The notes beneath the pieces were generated by a model. It was not told the DNA's origin. It saw nothing but the letters and a program-made list of their open reading frames with translations, and ran no database searches. A DNA stretch of 64,000 nt, from contig NZ_FNQY01000018.1 of assembly GCF_900107765.1 (NCBI RefSeq), positions 26,375 to 90,374 on the forward strand, read 5' to 3'. The stretch comes from Arachidicoccus rhizosphaerae. Lineage in GTDB: Bacteria; Bacteroidota; Bacteroidia; Chitinophagales; Chitinophagaceae. Both the position numbers and the translations under genes were made by a program. Shown here in pieces: positions 1 to 7,938 of this stretch (positions within the stretch are counted from its first letter, which is position 1; the number at the start of each line of letters is the position of its first letter).

Positions 1-116
1 ACATTCACTGCAGGTACATGCAGTTCTTTTGCAAAATTGCCAGCGGGGAAGCCGCCAAATACTTCTTCAAACAGGTTGTTTAAGGTGCCGTAGTTTCTTT
101 TTGCTAAGGTTGACAT
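1..116 (-). CDS. Hsp20/alpha-crystallin small heat-shock protein, N-terminal fragment cut by window edge
   Basis: The minus strand from an ATG at 116-114 reads about 38 residues beginning MSTLAKRNYGTLNNLFEE and running off the window start at AVNV. The pattern of a short basic start, an FxEVFGGFP-like segment and then VPAVNV is the usual N-terminus of Bacteroidota Hsp20 proteins, ATP-independent holdases that keep unfolding cytosolic proteins soluble. The alpha-crystallin domain itself lies outside the window, so the call rests on the N-terminal arm only. The gene is divergent from the bacilliredoxin at 451. Confidence 0.7.
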   Translation of the reverse strand, partial: MSTLAKRNYGTLNNLFEEVFGGFPAGNFAKELHVPAVN

Positions 117-210
117 ATTTAATAATTTTTGAAAGTGAATAATTGTTTTTTAATGTTTGTTTTTTATTCTCCCTGAATGCCTTTTTGATTTTCAGGTTCG
201 TTTTACAGAT

Positions 211-317
211 TTCAAATGCCGTACCAGGGCCAAAAAAGACTTTTTTGAGGCCAAAGAGACAGAAATAATAAAATGAATATGACAAAATGACTTAATTTAA
301 TTTGTGCTTATGTCATT
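211..317 (-). promoter_or_regulatory. Possible sigma-54-like promoter and upstream dyad for hsp20
   Basis: On the minus strand 226-211 reads TGGTACGGCATTTGAA, which fits TGGYAYR-N4-TTGCW except for the -12 C. About 60-100 bp further upstream, AATGACTTAA (286-295) and TTATGTCATT (308-317) form a near-perfect dyad that could be an activator site. No TAnnTTTG box was found close to the hsp20 start. This is weak and rests on pattern matching alone. Confidence 0.25.
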
Positions 318-415
318 ATGGCGTAATGAATAGTTCTAAACCAGGAAATGATTCCTCCACAGCTTCCTTTACCTTTGGAAAGGGGGCCGTAATGACGTAG
401 CTCTCGATAAATTTG

Positions 416-423
416 TATCTTTG
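416..423 (+). promoter_or_regulatory. -7 box TATCTTTG of the bacilliredoxin gene
   Basis: TATCTTTG matches the Bacteroidota -7 consensus TAnnTTTG. It lies 27 bp before the ATG at 451, so transcription should start near 428-430. This excludes the in-frame TTG at 421 as the translation start. Confidence 0.6.
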
Positions 424-450
424 TGGTTCATAAAAACAAAAACATTTACT

Positions 451-864
451 ATGTATCCTGAAGAAATAGTAATGCCGATGAAGGCGGAGTTAACTGATTA
501 TGGTTTTGAAGATTTAACCACTCCGCAATCTATTGACGCTGCTTTACAGCGCCCCGGTACTACACTGATTGTCATTAATTCCGTATGCGGATGTTCTGCA
601 GGAAGTGCCCGCCCAGGTGTACTGATGGCTGTCCAGAATTCAGAAAAGAAACCTGATCATTTGGCGACCTCTTTTGCCGGTTTTGACGCGGCTGCTGTTA
701 GCAGATTAAGAGAGTTCTTACTGCCTTATCCGCCTTCCTCACCTTCCATTGCCTTATTTAAAGATGGTAAGCTGGTGAATTTCATTGAAAGGCACATGAT
801 TGAAGGCAGATCCGCACAGTTAATCGCAGGTGCGTTAATGCAGGCATTTGAAGAAAATTGTTAG
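451..864 (+). CDS. Bacilliredoxin, BrxA/BrxB (YphP/YqiW) family
   Basis: A 137-residue thioredoxin-fold protein starting MYPEEIVMPMKAELT. The family signature NSVCGCSAG is present, with the CGC pair at Cys46 and Cys48. In Firmicutes these enzymes remove bacillithiol from bacillithiolated proteins. Bacteroidota also encode the family, but whether this organism makes bacillithiol cannot be seen here. The reading frame is open 30 bp further upstream from a TTG, but that codon overlaps the -7 box, so the ATG at 451 is chosen. The length and the conserved ARPGVLMAVQN and SPSIALFKDGKLV segments fit a complete protein. It ends at a strong hairpin shared with the convergent mqnE. Confidence 0.9.
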   Translation: MYPEEIVMPMKAELTDYGFEDLTTPQSIDAALQRPGTTLIVINSVCGCSAGSARPGVLMAVQNSEKKPDHLATSFAGFDAAAVSRLREFLLPYPPSSPSIALFKDGKLVNFIERHMIEGRSAQLIAGALMQAFEENC

Positions 865-951
865 TATATCCCATAAGGACTACAAGATATTTATAAAAAG
901 TGCTGTTATTTATGACAGCAGCTTAGAACGCAGTTAGTGAGCTAAAAATTG

Positions 952-986
952 ACGGGCCGGTAAATTCATTTTTACCGGCCCGTTTT
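952..986. terminator. Bidirectional intrinsic terminator
   Basis: ACGGGCCGGTAAA (952-964) and TTTACCGGCCCGT (971-983) form a perfect 13-bp stem with a 6-nt loop, followed by TTTT on the plus strand and by a T-rich run on the minus strand. It lies between the convergent bacilliredoxin and mqnE genes. Confidence 0.85.
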
Positions 987-1024
987 GCTGTGTGCAATAA
1001 CCTTTGAGATTTTTAAAATTCTTA

Positions 1025-2203
1025 TTAATTGTATTGCGGATTATGACTCAGTGCTTCTAGATCCTCCTCACCATAATCCTTAATGGTATGGTAGAGGGTA
1101 TCTCTTTCTATGGGATGGCGGCCCGCCTGACGAATCAAAGAGACCAGTTCTGCGGTAGACAGTGCAGGTTTTTGTTCCTCACTGCCCGCCATTGTATAAA
1201 TCTTGGTCGTGTCATCAATGGTACCGTCCAGGTCATCTACCCCGAAGCTTAATGTTAATTGGGCGCTTTGCCTTCCCAGCATGGGCCAGTAAGCTTTCAG
1301 ATGCGGAAAGTTATCCAGATAAAGTCTGGAGATGGCGTATAAACGCATGTCTTCTACGACGGAGCTCTCCGGCACTTCAGACATATCATTGTTTTTGTTT
1401 CTGAATTTAAGCGGGATAAAAGTATTGAAGCCTCCTGTTTCATCCTGCAGGGTTCTTAATTTATCCATATGATCGATACGGTGCATATAGTTTTCAATAT
1501 GGCCGTATAACATGGTCGCGTTGGAATGCATCCCTAAGTTATGGGCAGCTTTGTGTATGCTGAGCCAGCCTTCGGTATCCACCTTATCGTGACAGATCTG
1601 ACTGCGGATATCAGGATGGAAGATCTCAGCTCCGCCGCCGGGCAAAGATTGTAGCCCTGCATCCTTTAAGAGCTGCATACCTTCTTCCGGACTGACTTTG
1701 GCCTTGCGGAACATATAATCCAGTTCCACGGCTGTATATCCTTTTATATGCAGTTCTGGCCGGTGTTCTTTGATGCGCTTCATCACGTCAATAAAAAACT
1801 GCATGGTCAGTTTAGGATGAACCCCGCCTACAATATGTACTTCGGTAACGGGTTTATTGTCATAACTCTTGACAATATGCATCATCTGGTCAGCAGACAG
1901 TTCCCAGCCTTCTTCTCTGTTCTTATATAATCTGGAATAGGAGCAGAAGGTACAGGTAAATACACACACATTGGTGGGTTCAATATGGAAATTCCGGTTA
2001 AAGTAGGTGTTGTTACCATGTCTTTTTTCCCGGATATAATTGGCCAGGCCACCGGCAAATCCTAAGGAGGCTTTTTCAAATAAGGTGATTCCTTCCTGGA
2101 AACTTATTCTCTGCTCTGCTAATATTTTCTCGCCAATCTTTCTAAGCGCTGCATCTTTTTCACTGGAAATCAATTGCTCGACTCCACTTATTGTTTCCGT
2201 CAT
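1025..2203 (-). CDS. mqnE: Aminofutalosine synthase MqnE (radical SAM)
   Basis: A 392-residue radical SAM enzyme of the futalosine route to menaquinone. It joins SAM-derived 5'-deoxyadenosyl chemistry to 3-[(1-carboxyvinyl)oxy]benzoate to give aminofutalosine. The 4Fe-4S ligands are Cys80, Cys84 and Cys87 in NVCVFTCTFCSY (CX3CX2C). Downstream are the family segments EVHIVGGVHP, LPGGGAEIF, HSNATMLYGH, FIPLKFRNKNN and AYWPMLGR. An ATG at 2203 is chosen; the frame also opens 21 bp earlier from a TTG, but that codon lies inside a promoter box. No other mqn gene is in the window. Confidence 0.93.
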   Translation of the reverse strand: MTETISGVEQLISSEKDAALRKIGEKILAEQRISFQEGITLFEKASLGFAGGLANYIREKRHGNNTYFNRNFHIEPTNVCVFTCTFCSYSRLYKNREEGWELSADQMMHIVKSYDNKPVTEVHIVGGVHPKLTMQFFIDVMKRIKEHRPELHIKGYTAVELDYMFRKAKVSPEEGMQLLKDAGLQSLPGGGAEIFHPDIRSQICHDKVDTEGWLSIHKAAHNLGMHSNATMLYGHIENYMHRIDHMDKLRTLQDETGGFNTFIPLKFRNKNNDMSEVPESSVVEDMRLYAISRLYLDNFPHLKAYWPMLGRQSAQLTLSFGVDDLDGTIDDTTKIYTMAGSEEQKPALSTAELVSLIRQAGRHPIERDTLYHTIKDYGEEDLEALSHNPQYN

Positions 2204-2221
2204 AATCACAAATTTAGTGCA

Positions 2222-2229
2222 CAAATTTA
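2222..2229 (-). promoter_or_regulatory. -7 box of mqnE
   Basis: TAAATTTG on the minus strand fits TAnnTTTG, 18 bp before the ATG at 2203. A second TAAATTTG lies nearer the start codon (about 2209-2216). The 5' leader must be very short. Confidence 0.5.
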
Positions 2230-2256
2230 CGGTTTATTGCGTAAAAGAACTCATAA

Positions 2257-2291
2257 ATGCACCAGCGTCCTGTTTCAGGACGCTGGTGCAT
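2257..2291. terminator. Perfect 16-bp hairpin between HxlR gene and mqnE
   Basis: ATGCACCAGCGTCCTG (2257-2272) pairs perfectly with CAGGACGCTGGTGCAT (2276-2291) around a 3-nt loop. It sits downstream of the HxlR gene and upstream of mqnE, both on the minus strand. No T tract follows directly, so termination is inferred from the stem strength and position. Confidence 0.6.
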
Positions 2292-2350
2292 ACTGATCAG
2301 AGAAATCTCCTCTTATGTTAAGGGCAGCCATGGCGGATACAGGGGGGATA

Positions 2351-2695
2351 TCAGGCTTGCCGGTTTTTCACGACCTTTTCATGCGCTTCTCCCCACCGGA
2401 TCATTTCCTGGATAATCTGGCCAAAGGTTCTACAATACGCTGTTGGTTCGTATTCAATGAGTACCGGGAGTTCAGGATACACATTTCTTTTAAGTAACTT
2501 ATTGAGTTCCATGTCTTTTAGTTCTTTAGAGAGCATACGTCTGGTAATACCCGGTATGCTTTTTTCAATTTCACGGAACCGGCGGTTACCATTGCACAGT
2601 GAATTGATCACCGGGATACGCCATTTACCACCGATAAAATACAGGGTGTTTTGTAAGGCCTTTAATTCTGCCTGTTGATTTCTGGTTATTGCCAT
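2351..2695 (-). CDS. HxlR-family transcriptional regulator
   Basis: A 114-residue winged-helix protein of the HxlR (MarR-like) family, which often senses reactive electrophiles, disulfide stress or aldehydes. Family marks are ALQNTLYFIGGKWRIPVINSL at the start, RFREIEKSIPGITRRMLSKEL for the recognition helix region, and VLIEYEPTAYCRT for the wing. It has one cysteine in the helix-turn-helix part (SLCNG) and one in the wing (AYCRT), possible sensing residues. The gene is divergent from the SDR oxidoreductase at 2774 and a 9-bp inverted repeat lies between them, so it most likely controls that gene and itself. Confidence 0.9.
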   Translation of the reverse strand: MAITRNQQAELKALQNTLYFIGGKWRIPVINSLCNGNRRFREIEKSIPGITRRMLSKELKDMELNKLLKRNVYPELPVLIEYEPTAYCRTFGQIIQEMIRWGEAHEKVVKNRQA

Positions 2696-2704
2696 GATTA
2701 TTTT

Positions 2705-2757
2705 GGTATACTTAGTGATACGTGTTACAAAAGTATACCATTACCTGCATAATTTTG
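2705..2757. promoter_or_regulatory. Divergent promoters with inverted-repeat operator (HxlR target)
   Basis: GGTATACTT (2705-2713) and AAGTATACC (2731-2739) are perfect inverted arms around a 17-bp centre that is itself partly symmetric. The -7 box of the HxlR gene (TACTTTTG on the minus strand, 2735-2728) falls in the right arm. The -7 box of the SDR gene (TAATTTTG, 2750-2757) lies just outside it. A protein bound here would block both promoters. The arrangement suits a dimeric winged-helix repressor. Confidence 0.6.
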
Positions 2758-2773
2758 CATCAAATTTAAAATC

Positions 2774-3517
2774 ATGAAAATATTTGAAAACAAGGTAGCC
2801 CTGGTAACGGGCGCCAACAGCGGAATCGGATATGCCGCCGCAGGGCAGCTTGTATCAGAGGGCGCTACCGTTATTATGACGGGCAGAAGAGCCGAAGCCA
2901 TTCGTGAAGCGGCTCAAAAGATCGGTGGTGTTGCCATGGTGGCTGACCAGGCGAAATTACCGGATACCGACCGCCTTTTTGAAGACGTGAAGTCCAGGTA
3001 TGGCCAACTGGATATTCTGTTTGTAAATGCGGGTATAACCGGTAAACAGGCCTTTATAGAACAGGCCAGTGAGGAAAATTTTGATGCCGTCATGAATATC
3101 AATTTCAAAGGCGCCTACTTTATGCTGAGCCGTTTTATTCCTCTGCTGGCCAGCGGCGCTTCTGTAGTGATTCTTTCCTCCATCGCGGCCAGCACACATA
3201 TGGCCAGAAGCTCCGTGTATCAGGCCAGCAAGGCAGCGCTGAATTCTATGGCCAAAACAGCAGCCGCTGAACTGGCGGATAGAAAAATCAGGGTGAATCT
3301 GGTGAGTCCTGGCCCGCATAAAACGGAAGTCTTGAAAAAGACCGGCCTAAATGAACAGGAACTGTACCAAATCAATCAGCATCTCACCAGCATTATTCCC
3401 TTAAAGCAAATGGGCAATCCGGCAGATGTGGCCAAACTGGTGAGCTATCTGTCCAGACCTGAATCAGCCTTTATCACTGGTGCCGAGGTAATCGTAGATG
3501 GAGGTATGACGCTTTAG
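2774..3517 (+). CDS. SDR-family NAD(P)-dependent oxidoreductase
   Basis: A 247-residue classical short-chain dehydrogenase/reductase. The cofactor loop TGANSGIG is near residues 13-20, the NAG motif (VNAGITG) near 80-86, the catalytic serine in ILSSIAAS, and the Tyr-Lys pair in YQASK. The C-terminus ends in the usual ITGAEVIVDGG segment. The arginines in MTGRRAE after beta-2 suggest NADPH preference (inference). Substrate is unknown. It faces an HxlR regulator across a shared operator, an arrangement common for aldehyde- or quinone-detoxifying reductases. Confidence 0.9.
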   Translation: MKIFENKVALVTGANSGIGYAAAGQLVSEGATVIMTGRRAEAIREAAQKIGGVAMVADQAKLPDTDRLFEDVKSRYGQLDILFVNAGITGKQAFIEQASEENFDAVMNINFKGAYFMLSRFIPLLASGASVVILSSIAASTHMARSSVYQASKAALNSMAKTAAAELADRKIRVNLVSPGPHKTEVLKKTGLNEQELYQINQHLTSIIPLKQMGNPADVAKLVSYLSRPESAFITGAEVIVDGGMTL

Positions 3518-3549
3518 TTGCTTTGCCGGCCGCTTTAAAGTGTCCTGGA

Positions 3550-3622
3550 TCCGTTTGAAGTGTTGATTTGTCCGTTTCGGATGGATACAGGATTGGGTGA
3601 GCAGCGAGGGCGGCTAATTTTG
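3550..3622 (+). promoter_or_regulatory. LytTR-type direct repeats plus promoter of the DUF1223 gene (site 1)
   Basis: Two 9-bp direct repeats, TCCGTTTGA (3550-3558) and TCCGTTTCG (3571-3579), have a 21-bp period. They fit the known LytTR half-site pattern [TA][AC][CA]GTTN[AG][TG] at most positions. The -7 box TAATTTTG (3615-3622) starts 44 bp after the second repeat, with a TTG at 3593-3595 at the right distance for a -33 element. The same geometry occurs at 5129-5201 and 10382-10454. Confidence 0.7.
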
Positions 3623-3642
3623 ACTTCATAAAATAAAAGATC

Positions 3643-4422
3643 ATGAAAGTTCAAAATCAATTAAGCACTATTTTCAGGAGCCTTTGCTTACTGATTGGCC
3701 TTAGCTTATTAATGGCTTTGTTTACCAGCCTGCAAGCACAAACCGGGCAAAAAGCACCAGGATTTGCCGTTCTGGAATTATTTACTTCTGAAGGCTGCTC
3801 CAGCTGCCCGCCGGCAGAAAACCTGCTGGCAAAAATTCATGCACAGACAAAGGGTCAGCCGGTATATGTTCTGGCATACCATGTAGACTACTGGGACAGA
3901 GCAGGGTGGAAGGATCGTTTCAGTCAGCACAGTTTTTCACTCAGACAATATGCCTATAGCAGCAGCCTGTCCGCTCAGGTGTATACGCCGCAACTTGTGA
4001 TCAATGGTTTAACGCAGGGGATAGGGAGTGAGGAACCTTTTGTAAGGGATGCCATCGCAAAGGCACTTGCCGAGAAGGCCAAGGCGACCATGGAGATGAC
4101 CCTGGATAAGGCAACTGCAGGGGCGGCAACGGTGACTTATGCGGTTCAGGGGCAGGTGTCGGGGACCCGGCTTGAAATCGCCCTATTGCAAAAACAGGCG
4201 GTCAGCCAGGTGCGTGGAGGTGAAAACAAAGGTCGCAGCTTGATTCATAAGGGCATCGTCCGGGCATTAGAAACTTATGAGCTGTCCGGTCATGATAAAG
4301 GCACTGTTCGGATTGCCTTACCTGCCGGATTCAATAAGGATGCCTATGACGTGATTGGTTTTCTTCAGCTGCCAGGTTCAGGTGCAATCATTGCGGCAGC
4401 GCCGGTATTGATCAGGGATTGA
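3643..4422 (+). CDS. Secreted DUF1223 thioredoxin-like protein
   Basis: A 259-residue protein with a hydrophobic signal segment near residues 12-32 (LCLLIGLSLLMALFTSLQAQ), so probably periplasmic. The mature part opens with VLELFTSEGCSSCPPAE, a CxxC at Cys52 and Cys55 typical of DUF1223 proteins, which have a thioredoxin-like fold. VLAYHVDYWDRAGWKDRF and QVYTPQLVINGL are further family segments. The biochemical role is not established. It starts a probable operon with the peroxidase gene at 4523, behind LytTR-type site 1, so a part in the response to oxidants at the cell envelope is inferred. Confidence 0.88.
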   Translation: MKVQNQLSTIFRSLCLLIGLSLLMALFTSLQAQTGQKAPGFAVLELFTSEGCSSCPPAENLLAKIHAQTKGQPVYVLAYHVDYWDRAGWKDRFSQHSFSLRQYAYSSSLSAQVYTPQLVINGLTQGIGSEEPFVRDAIAKALAEKAKATMEMTLDKATAGAATVTYAVQGQVSGTRLEIALLQKQAVSQVRGGENKGRSLIHKGIVRALETYELSGHDKGTVRIALPAGFNKDAYDVIGFLQLPGSGAIIAAAPVLIRD

Positions 4423-4522
4423 TTAAGCTCCCTATGATAATGCAGTCAATATGAACAGCCCCTGTCTATGAATCCTCCCAATAAAAGAACAAGCACATTT
4501 ATAAATTAAATAAACATTGAAA

Positions 4523-5005
4523 ATGGAATCACAACATCAAATGAAAACGCCGATAACCCATGGCGCCCCAGTTATCACTAGCCAGGTAAATGATTTACAA
4601 AAAGTATGGTATACGGGCAGAGTATCGGTTACGGGTGGCAGGGATGGCCGGGCGCGCAGCAGTGACGGCCAGCTGGATCTCGGCCTCAGCCAGCCCGGCA
4701 GTAAAAAGCCCGGCAGTAATCCCGAACAACTTTTAGCGGCTGGCTGGTCAGCCTGTTTTACCAGTGCCATGCAGTTAAATGCGCCGGCATTGGGTGTAGC
4801 ATTACCGGAAGGTACCCGGGTAGAAGCAGAAGTTGATTTAGCCACCGGTACAGGTGGATATTTTATCAGTGCCCGCTTACAGGTCATTTTGCCGGGACTG
4901 GATGATACGCTGGCCGCAGAACTGGTGAAAACGGCTCATGGGAGTTGCCCTTATTCCAAGGCAACGAAAGGCAACATTAATGTGGACATCAGGGTGGTTG
5001 TTTAA
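4523..5005 (+). CDS. ohr: Ohr-type organic hydroperoxide resistance protein (OsmC superfamily)
   Basis: A 160-residue thiol peroxidase that reduces organic and lipid hydroperoxides. The peroxidatic Cys78 is in AAGWSACF and the resolving Cys142 in HGSCPYSKATKGN. The catalytic Arg (near residue 33) and Glu68 in NPEQLLAAG are also present. It is about 20 residues longer at the N-terminus than typical Ohr (about 140); a second ATG at 4541 may be the true start. No -7 box was seen in the 100-bp gap from the DUF1223 gene, so the two are probably co-transcribed. A perfect hairpin terminator follows. Confidence 0.9.
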   Translation: MESQHQMKTPITHGAPVITSQVNDLQKVWYTGRVSVTGGRDGRARSSDGQLDLGLSQPGSKKPGSNPEQLLAAGWSACFTSAMQLNAPALGVALPEGTRVEAEVDLATGTGGYFISARLQVILPGLDDTLAAELVKTAHGSCPYSKATKGNINVDIRVVV

Positions 5006-5027
5006 ACAGCCGGTTGCTAGTCAAATG

Positions 5028-5072
5028 AAGTCAGCAGGCAAAGCTTTGAAGGGAAGCTTTGCCTGCTGACTT
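5028..5072 (+). terminator. Perfect 19-bp hairpin terminator after ohr
   Basis: The arms 5028-5046 and 5054-5072 (AAGTCAGCAGGCAAAGCTT and its exact complement) enclose a 7-nt loop. It closes the DUF1223-ohr unit. Only a short T stretch follows. Confidence 0.8.
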
Positions 5073-5124
5073 TGCTCATTCAAGGAAGCTTGTTTTTTAA
5101 GAGGCGTTTTTTTTGAGGACAGGC

Positions 5125-5201
5125 TTTGTCCGGTTCAAAGCCAGATTTGTCCGTTTGGAGGCAATGGTGTTTCCTTAAAACTTCGCCTGTTTATAGCTTT
5201 G
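5125..5201 (+). promoter_or_regulatory. LytTR-type direct repeats plus promoter of the cytochrome P460 gene (site 2)
   Basis: TCCGGTTCA (5129-5137) and TCCGTTTGG (5150-5158) repeat with a 21-bp period; the repeated core is longer, TTTGTCCG. The -7 box TAGCTTTG (5194-5201) starts 44 bp after the second repeat, exactly as at site 1. No TTG lies at the -33 position, which fits an activator-dependent promoter. The sequence between repeats and box is unlike that of site 1, so the shared parts look selected. Confidence 0.72.
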
Positions 5202-5226
5202 GTATGAATCATTAAAAACATCTGTT

Positions 5227-6219
5227 ATGTGGCACTTCAATAAAGAAAAACCCGGATTATTCCGGTCAAATATTTTCCGGATCACGGCCGCCTTATCCTC
5301 CCTTTTTATACTGATACAATTTATAGGCCCCCGGGTTACCAGGCCTGTCGTGACGCATCCTTTGGTGGCATCACCCGAGGTGACGGGTATCTTAAAAAGA
5401 GCCTGTTATGACTGCCATTCCAATGAAACCCGCAAAAATCTATGGACAGAACTGGCGCCTTTTTCCTGGGTCATCGCAGAGGATGTCCAGGAGGCCCGCA
5501 GCCGATTTGATTTTTCAACATTCGATACCCTGTCCAAGGCTCAGCAACAAGGGTTTATATGGGAAATGGTAAATATGGTACTGGACGAAAAAATGCCCTT
5601 GCCCGGTTATAGTAAGGTGCATCCGGAGTCCGGACTGACTTCCCGGGATATATCGGTATTAAAGGCTTACGCAGTGTCCCTTAACCCGGCGGTATATCAT
5701 GACAGCCTGGCCATTCTGGATGCCCGCCGTCAACGCGCCGCCGATAAAGAGAGGCCGGTGGATTTGCCCGTGTCGGCTAATGGTGTTGCTTACAGCAGCA
5801 TTAAAGATTATCAGCATTGGCAGGTGATCAGTACAACCAATCGTTTTGATAACAACCGCAGTATCCGGGTTATTTACGGCAATGATATTGCCGCCGAGGC
5901 TGTCAGAACCAATCATATCAAGCCCTGGCCTGAAGGCAGTATCATCGTTAAGGTGGTATGGGATATTATAGAAGAAAAAAACGGAGATATCCTGCCTGGC
6001 CGCTTTAACAATGTCCAGATGATGATCAAAGACAGCCATCAATTTAAACAAAGTGAAGGTTGGGGCTTTGCCAAATTTACCGGCGAAGGCCTGGTGCCTT
6101 ATGGGAAAGACGCCTCCTTTAACGCCGCCTGTTTTAATTGTCACAAGGCTGCCAGTGAATATGGGTATGTATTCAATATACCGCTTCCTGATGGTGAAAA
6201 CATGGCTGTAAACCATTAG
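5227..6219 (+). CDS. Membrane-anchored dihaem protein: haem-binding domain plus cytochrome P460 domain
   Basis: A 330-residue protein with an N-terminal membrane anchor (about residues 16-34) and the rest in the periplasm. The first domain carries a c-type haem site CYDCH (60-64) in the setting of haem-binding domain proteins (ACYDCHSNETRKN, DEKMPLPGYSKVHPESGLT). The C-terminal part fits cytochrome P460-like proteins (WPEGSIIVKVVWD, then CFNCH at 302-306). P460 enzymes oxidise hydroxylamine or related small nitrogen or redox substrates; the substrate here is unknown. It leads a likely operon with a lipoprotein and the LytS/LytTR pair, behind LytTR-type site 2. Confidence 0.85.
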   Translation: MWHFNKEKPGLFRSNIFRITAALSSLFILIQFIGPRVTRPVVTHPLVASPEVTGILKRACYDCHSNETRKNLWTELAPFSWVIAEDVQEARSRFDFSTFDTLSKAQQQGFIWEMVNMVLDEKMPLPGYSKVHPESGLTSRDISVLKAYAVSLNPAVYHDSLAILDARRQRAADKERPVDLPVSANGVAYSSIKDYQHWQVISTTNRFDNNRSIRVIYGNDIAAEAVRTNHIKPWPEGSIIVKVVWDIIEEKNGDILPGRFNNVQMMIKDSHQFKQSEGWGFAKFTGEGLVPYGKDASFNAACFNCHKAASEYGYVFNIPLPDGENMAVNH

Positions 6220-6340
6220 TATAAAGCGGCTTGTAAAACGCAACCTTACAGCTATGGACCGACGGCGTATGGGGGATCAGAACAGCCAAAGCAATAAAAA
6301 ACAACCAGCAACTTAACATTTACCGTTACAATAAATCGTC

Positions 6341-6850
6341 ATGAAAAATTGGATATATATTTTGGGATTTGCCCTGCTAGTGACCGGATGTCATAAGCGG
6401 GAAAGGGCTTTAGTGAAGAGATCTTTGTTGAATGCCCATGGCAAAATAGTGTATACTGTTTTTGCCAATAGAGCGGATAAGACCATGAGTATTGTCTATA
6501 TAGATAAAATGCACCCGCTCCGGGGCGCTGAGGCTGAACCCAAATTTGTAAGTGGCGCGGTGCTGGAGGTAGTGACTTATGCGCAAAATGATAATAAATA
6601 TTGGTACGGAAGTTATCTCAACGGGCCGCTGAGATCTGTGGAGCAACTGACCCTTAAAAAGTTAGACTCTTTCCCCCGTATTGGTGTAACTGCTAAAAAA
6701 GCCCGTGATCCCAGTTTAGATCCGGACAACTGGCAGTATTCATTAATAGAAGGTAATTCTCCTGCCACGGGGCACCCGCATCCAGGTCGCCGTCAGATTT
6801 ATGAGCGCACCCGTCAAATCATTTCCAAAAGCGCTGTGTTTTTCCCTTAA
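6341..6850 (+). CDS. Hypothetical lipoprotein downstream of the P460 gene
   Basis: 169 residues. The first 17 form a lipoprotein signal with lipobox LVTGC, so the mature protein should be membrane-tethered in the periplasm. No domain is recognised with confidence. The segment VSGAVLEVVTYAQNDNKYW followed by SYLNGP faintly recalls a P460-like fold, but there is no CxxCH. It lies between the dihaem P460 gene and the sensor kinase, all in one direction and with no clear promoter in between, so it may be a partner of either. Confidence 0.7.
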   Translation: MKNWIYILGFALLVTGCHKRERALVKRSLLNAHGKIVYTVFANRADKTMSIVYIDKMHPLRGAEAEPKFVSGAVLEVVTYAQNDNKYWYGSYLNGPLRSVEQLTLKKLDSFPRIGVTAKKARDPSLDPDNWQYSLIEGNSPATGHPHPGRRQIYERTRQIISKSAVFFP

Positions 6851-6903
6851 TTCAATAAATTTGCTGAACAAATGCACCTTGCATTGACTTTAATCTCATC
6901 TGG

Positions 6904-7938
6904 ATGAAGACATCTGATCTGAAAATTTCTCCGGCCGTTATCTGGACCAGCTCCATCATCTTAGGGGTTTTGTCCTCTGTGCCGCAGCTGGCATCACATA
7001 GTTTTAACTGGAAGGAAGCCGTTGTAAATGCAGCGCTGACTTCCGGTTTTGCTATTATTATGTGGTATGTGAACCTTTACTTCTTTGACAGCTATCATAA
7101 GAAGATCTCTCAAAGAAAAATCTCTAACAAGCAAATCTCTTACAGCAGGTTATTTATTACATTCGGGGTGGGCATCGTAATTATGTTTGTGCTAGCCTGG
7201 CTGCAGCAACTGATTCTCTCTCATATTAATTTTGGCCCTGTGATGCTCATGATTGAAGTGCGCGGGCTTTTAATTAATCTGATCTGTTTTACATTTTTAT
7301 ATCTGCTGCAGCAAAACTTTGAAAACCGGCATATCACACTTGAACTGGAACAAATGAGAAATGATAACCTGGCTGCCCAATATGAACTGCTTAAGCAGCA
7401 GATTAATCCTCATTTTCTGTTTAACAGCTTAAACACCTTAAAATCTATGGTAGATAACCAGGAGCCGGAGGCTGCTGGTTATATTATTAAGTTGTCGAAT
7501 TTTTACAGGTATACCCTGGAGAGCAGAAAATCAGATCTCATTACGCTCAAAGAAGAAATGAATATCGTGGGTGCTTTTATTTATTTGCAAAAAGCCAGAT
7601 TTGCGAATGGTTTTGAATTTATAAACCAGCTCGAGGTAGATGCAGAAAATACTTTGTTACCGCCATTCTCCCTGCAGCTCTTGCTGGAAAATTGCCTGAA
7701 GCACAATATCGTGTCCGAAGAAAATCCCTTACAGATCAGGCTATACAGTGAGAACGGTTGGCTGATTTTGGAAAACCAGGTACAGTTAAAGTCAGGGGAC
7801 CATCATTCACTGGGGGTTGGACTGGAAAATATCAGGCTAAGATACCAGCATCTGACAGAACAGCAAGTGGTGGTTCAGCAAAGTGAGACATTATTTACTA
7901 TTAAACTTCCCATGATCTATGAAAATCCTCATCATTGA
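6904..7938 (+). CDS. LytS-type sensor histidine kinase
   Basis: 344 residues: four predicted membrane segments in the first 135 residues (12-30, 44-62, 83-106, 117-136), a short coiled-coil linker, then the His_kinase domain. The phospho-acceptor is His170 in QQINPHFLFNSLN. The ATPase part shows PPFSLQLLLENCLKH and GVGLENIRLR. This family pairs with LytTR response regulators, as here, where the 3' end overlaps the next gene by 20 bp. There is no extracellular sensor domain, so the signal is probably read at or in the membrane. Confidence 0.92.
   Translation: MKTSDLKISPAVIWTSSIILGVLSSVPQLASHSFNWKEAVVNAALTSGFAIIMWYVNLYFFDSYHKKISQRKISNKQISYSRLFITFGVGIVIMFVLAWLQQLILSHINFGPVMLMIEVRGLLINLICFTFLYLLQQNFENRHITLELEQMRNDNLAAQYELLKQQINPHFLFNSLNTLKSMVDNQEPEAAGYIIKLSNFYRYTLESRKSDLITLKEEMNIVGAFIYLQKARFANGFEFINQLEVDAENTLLPPFSLQLLLENCLKHNIVSEENPLQIRLYSENGWLILENQVQLKSGDHHSLGVGLENIRLRYQHLTEQQVVVQQSETLFTIKLPMIYENPHH

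Noticed and set aside
67..285. A 72-codon minus-strand frame overlapping the hsp20 start
   Set aside because: It overlaps the 5' end of hsp20 in another frame, and the composition (Lys/Phe/Asn-rich) is that of AT-rich non-coding DNA.
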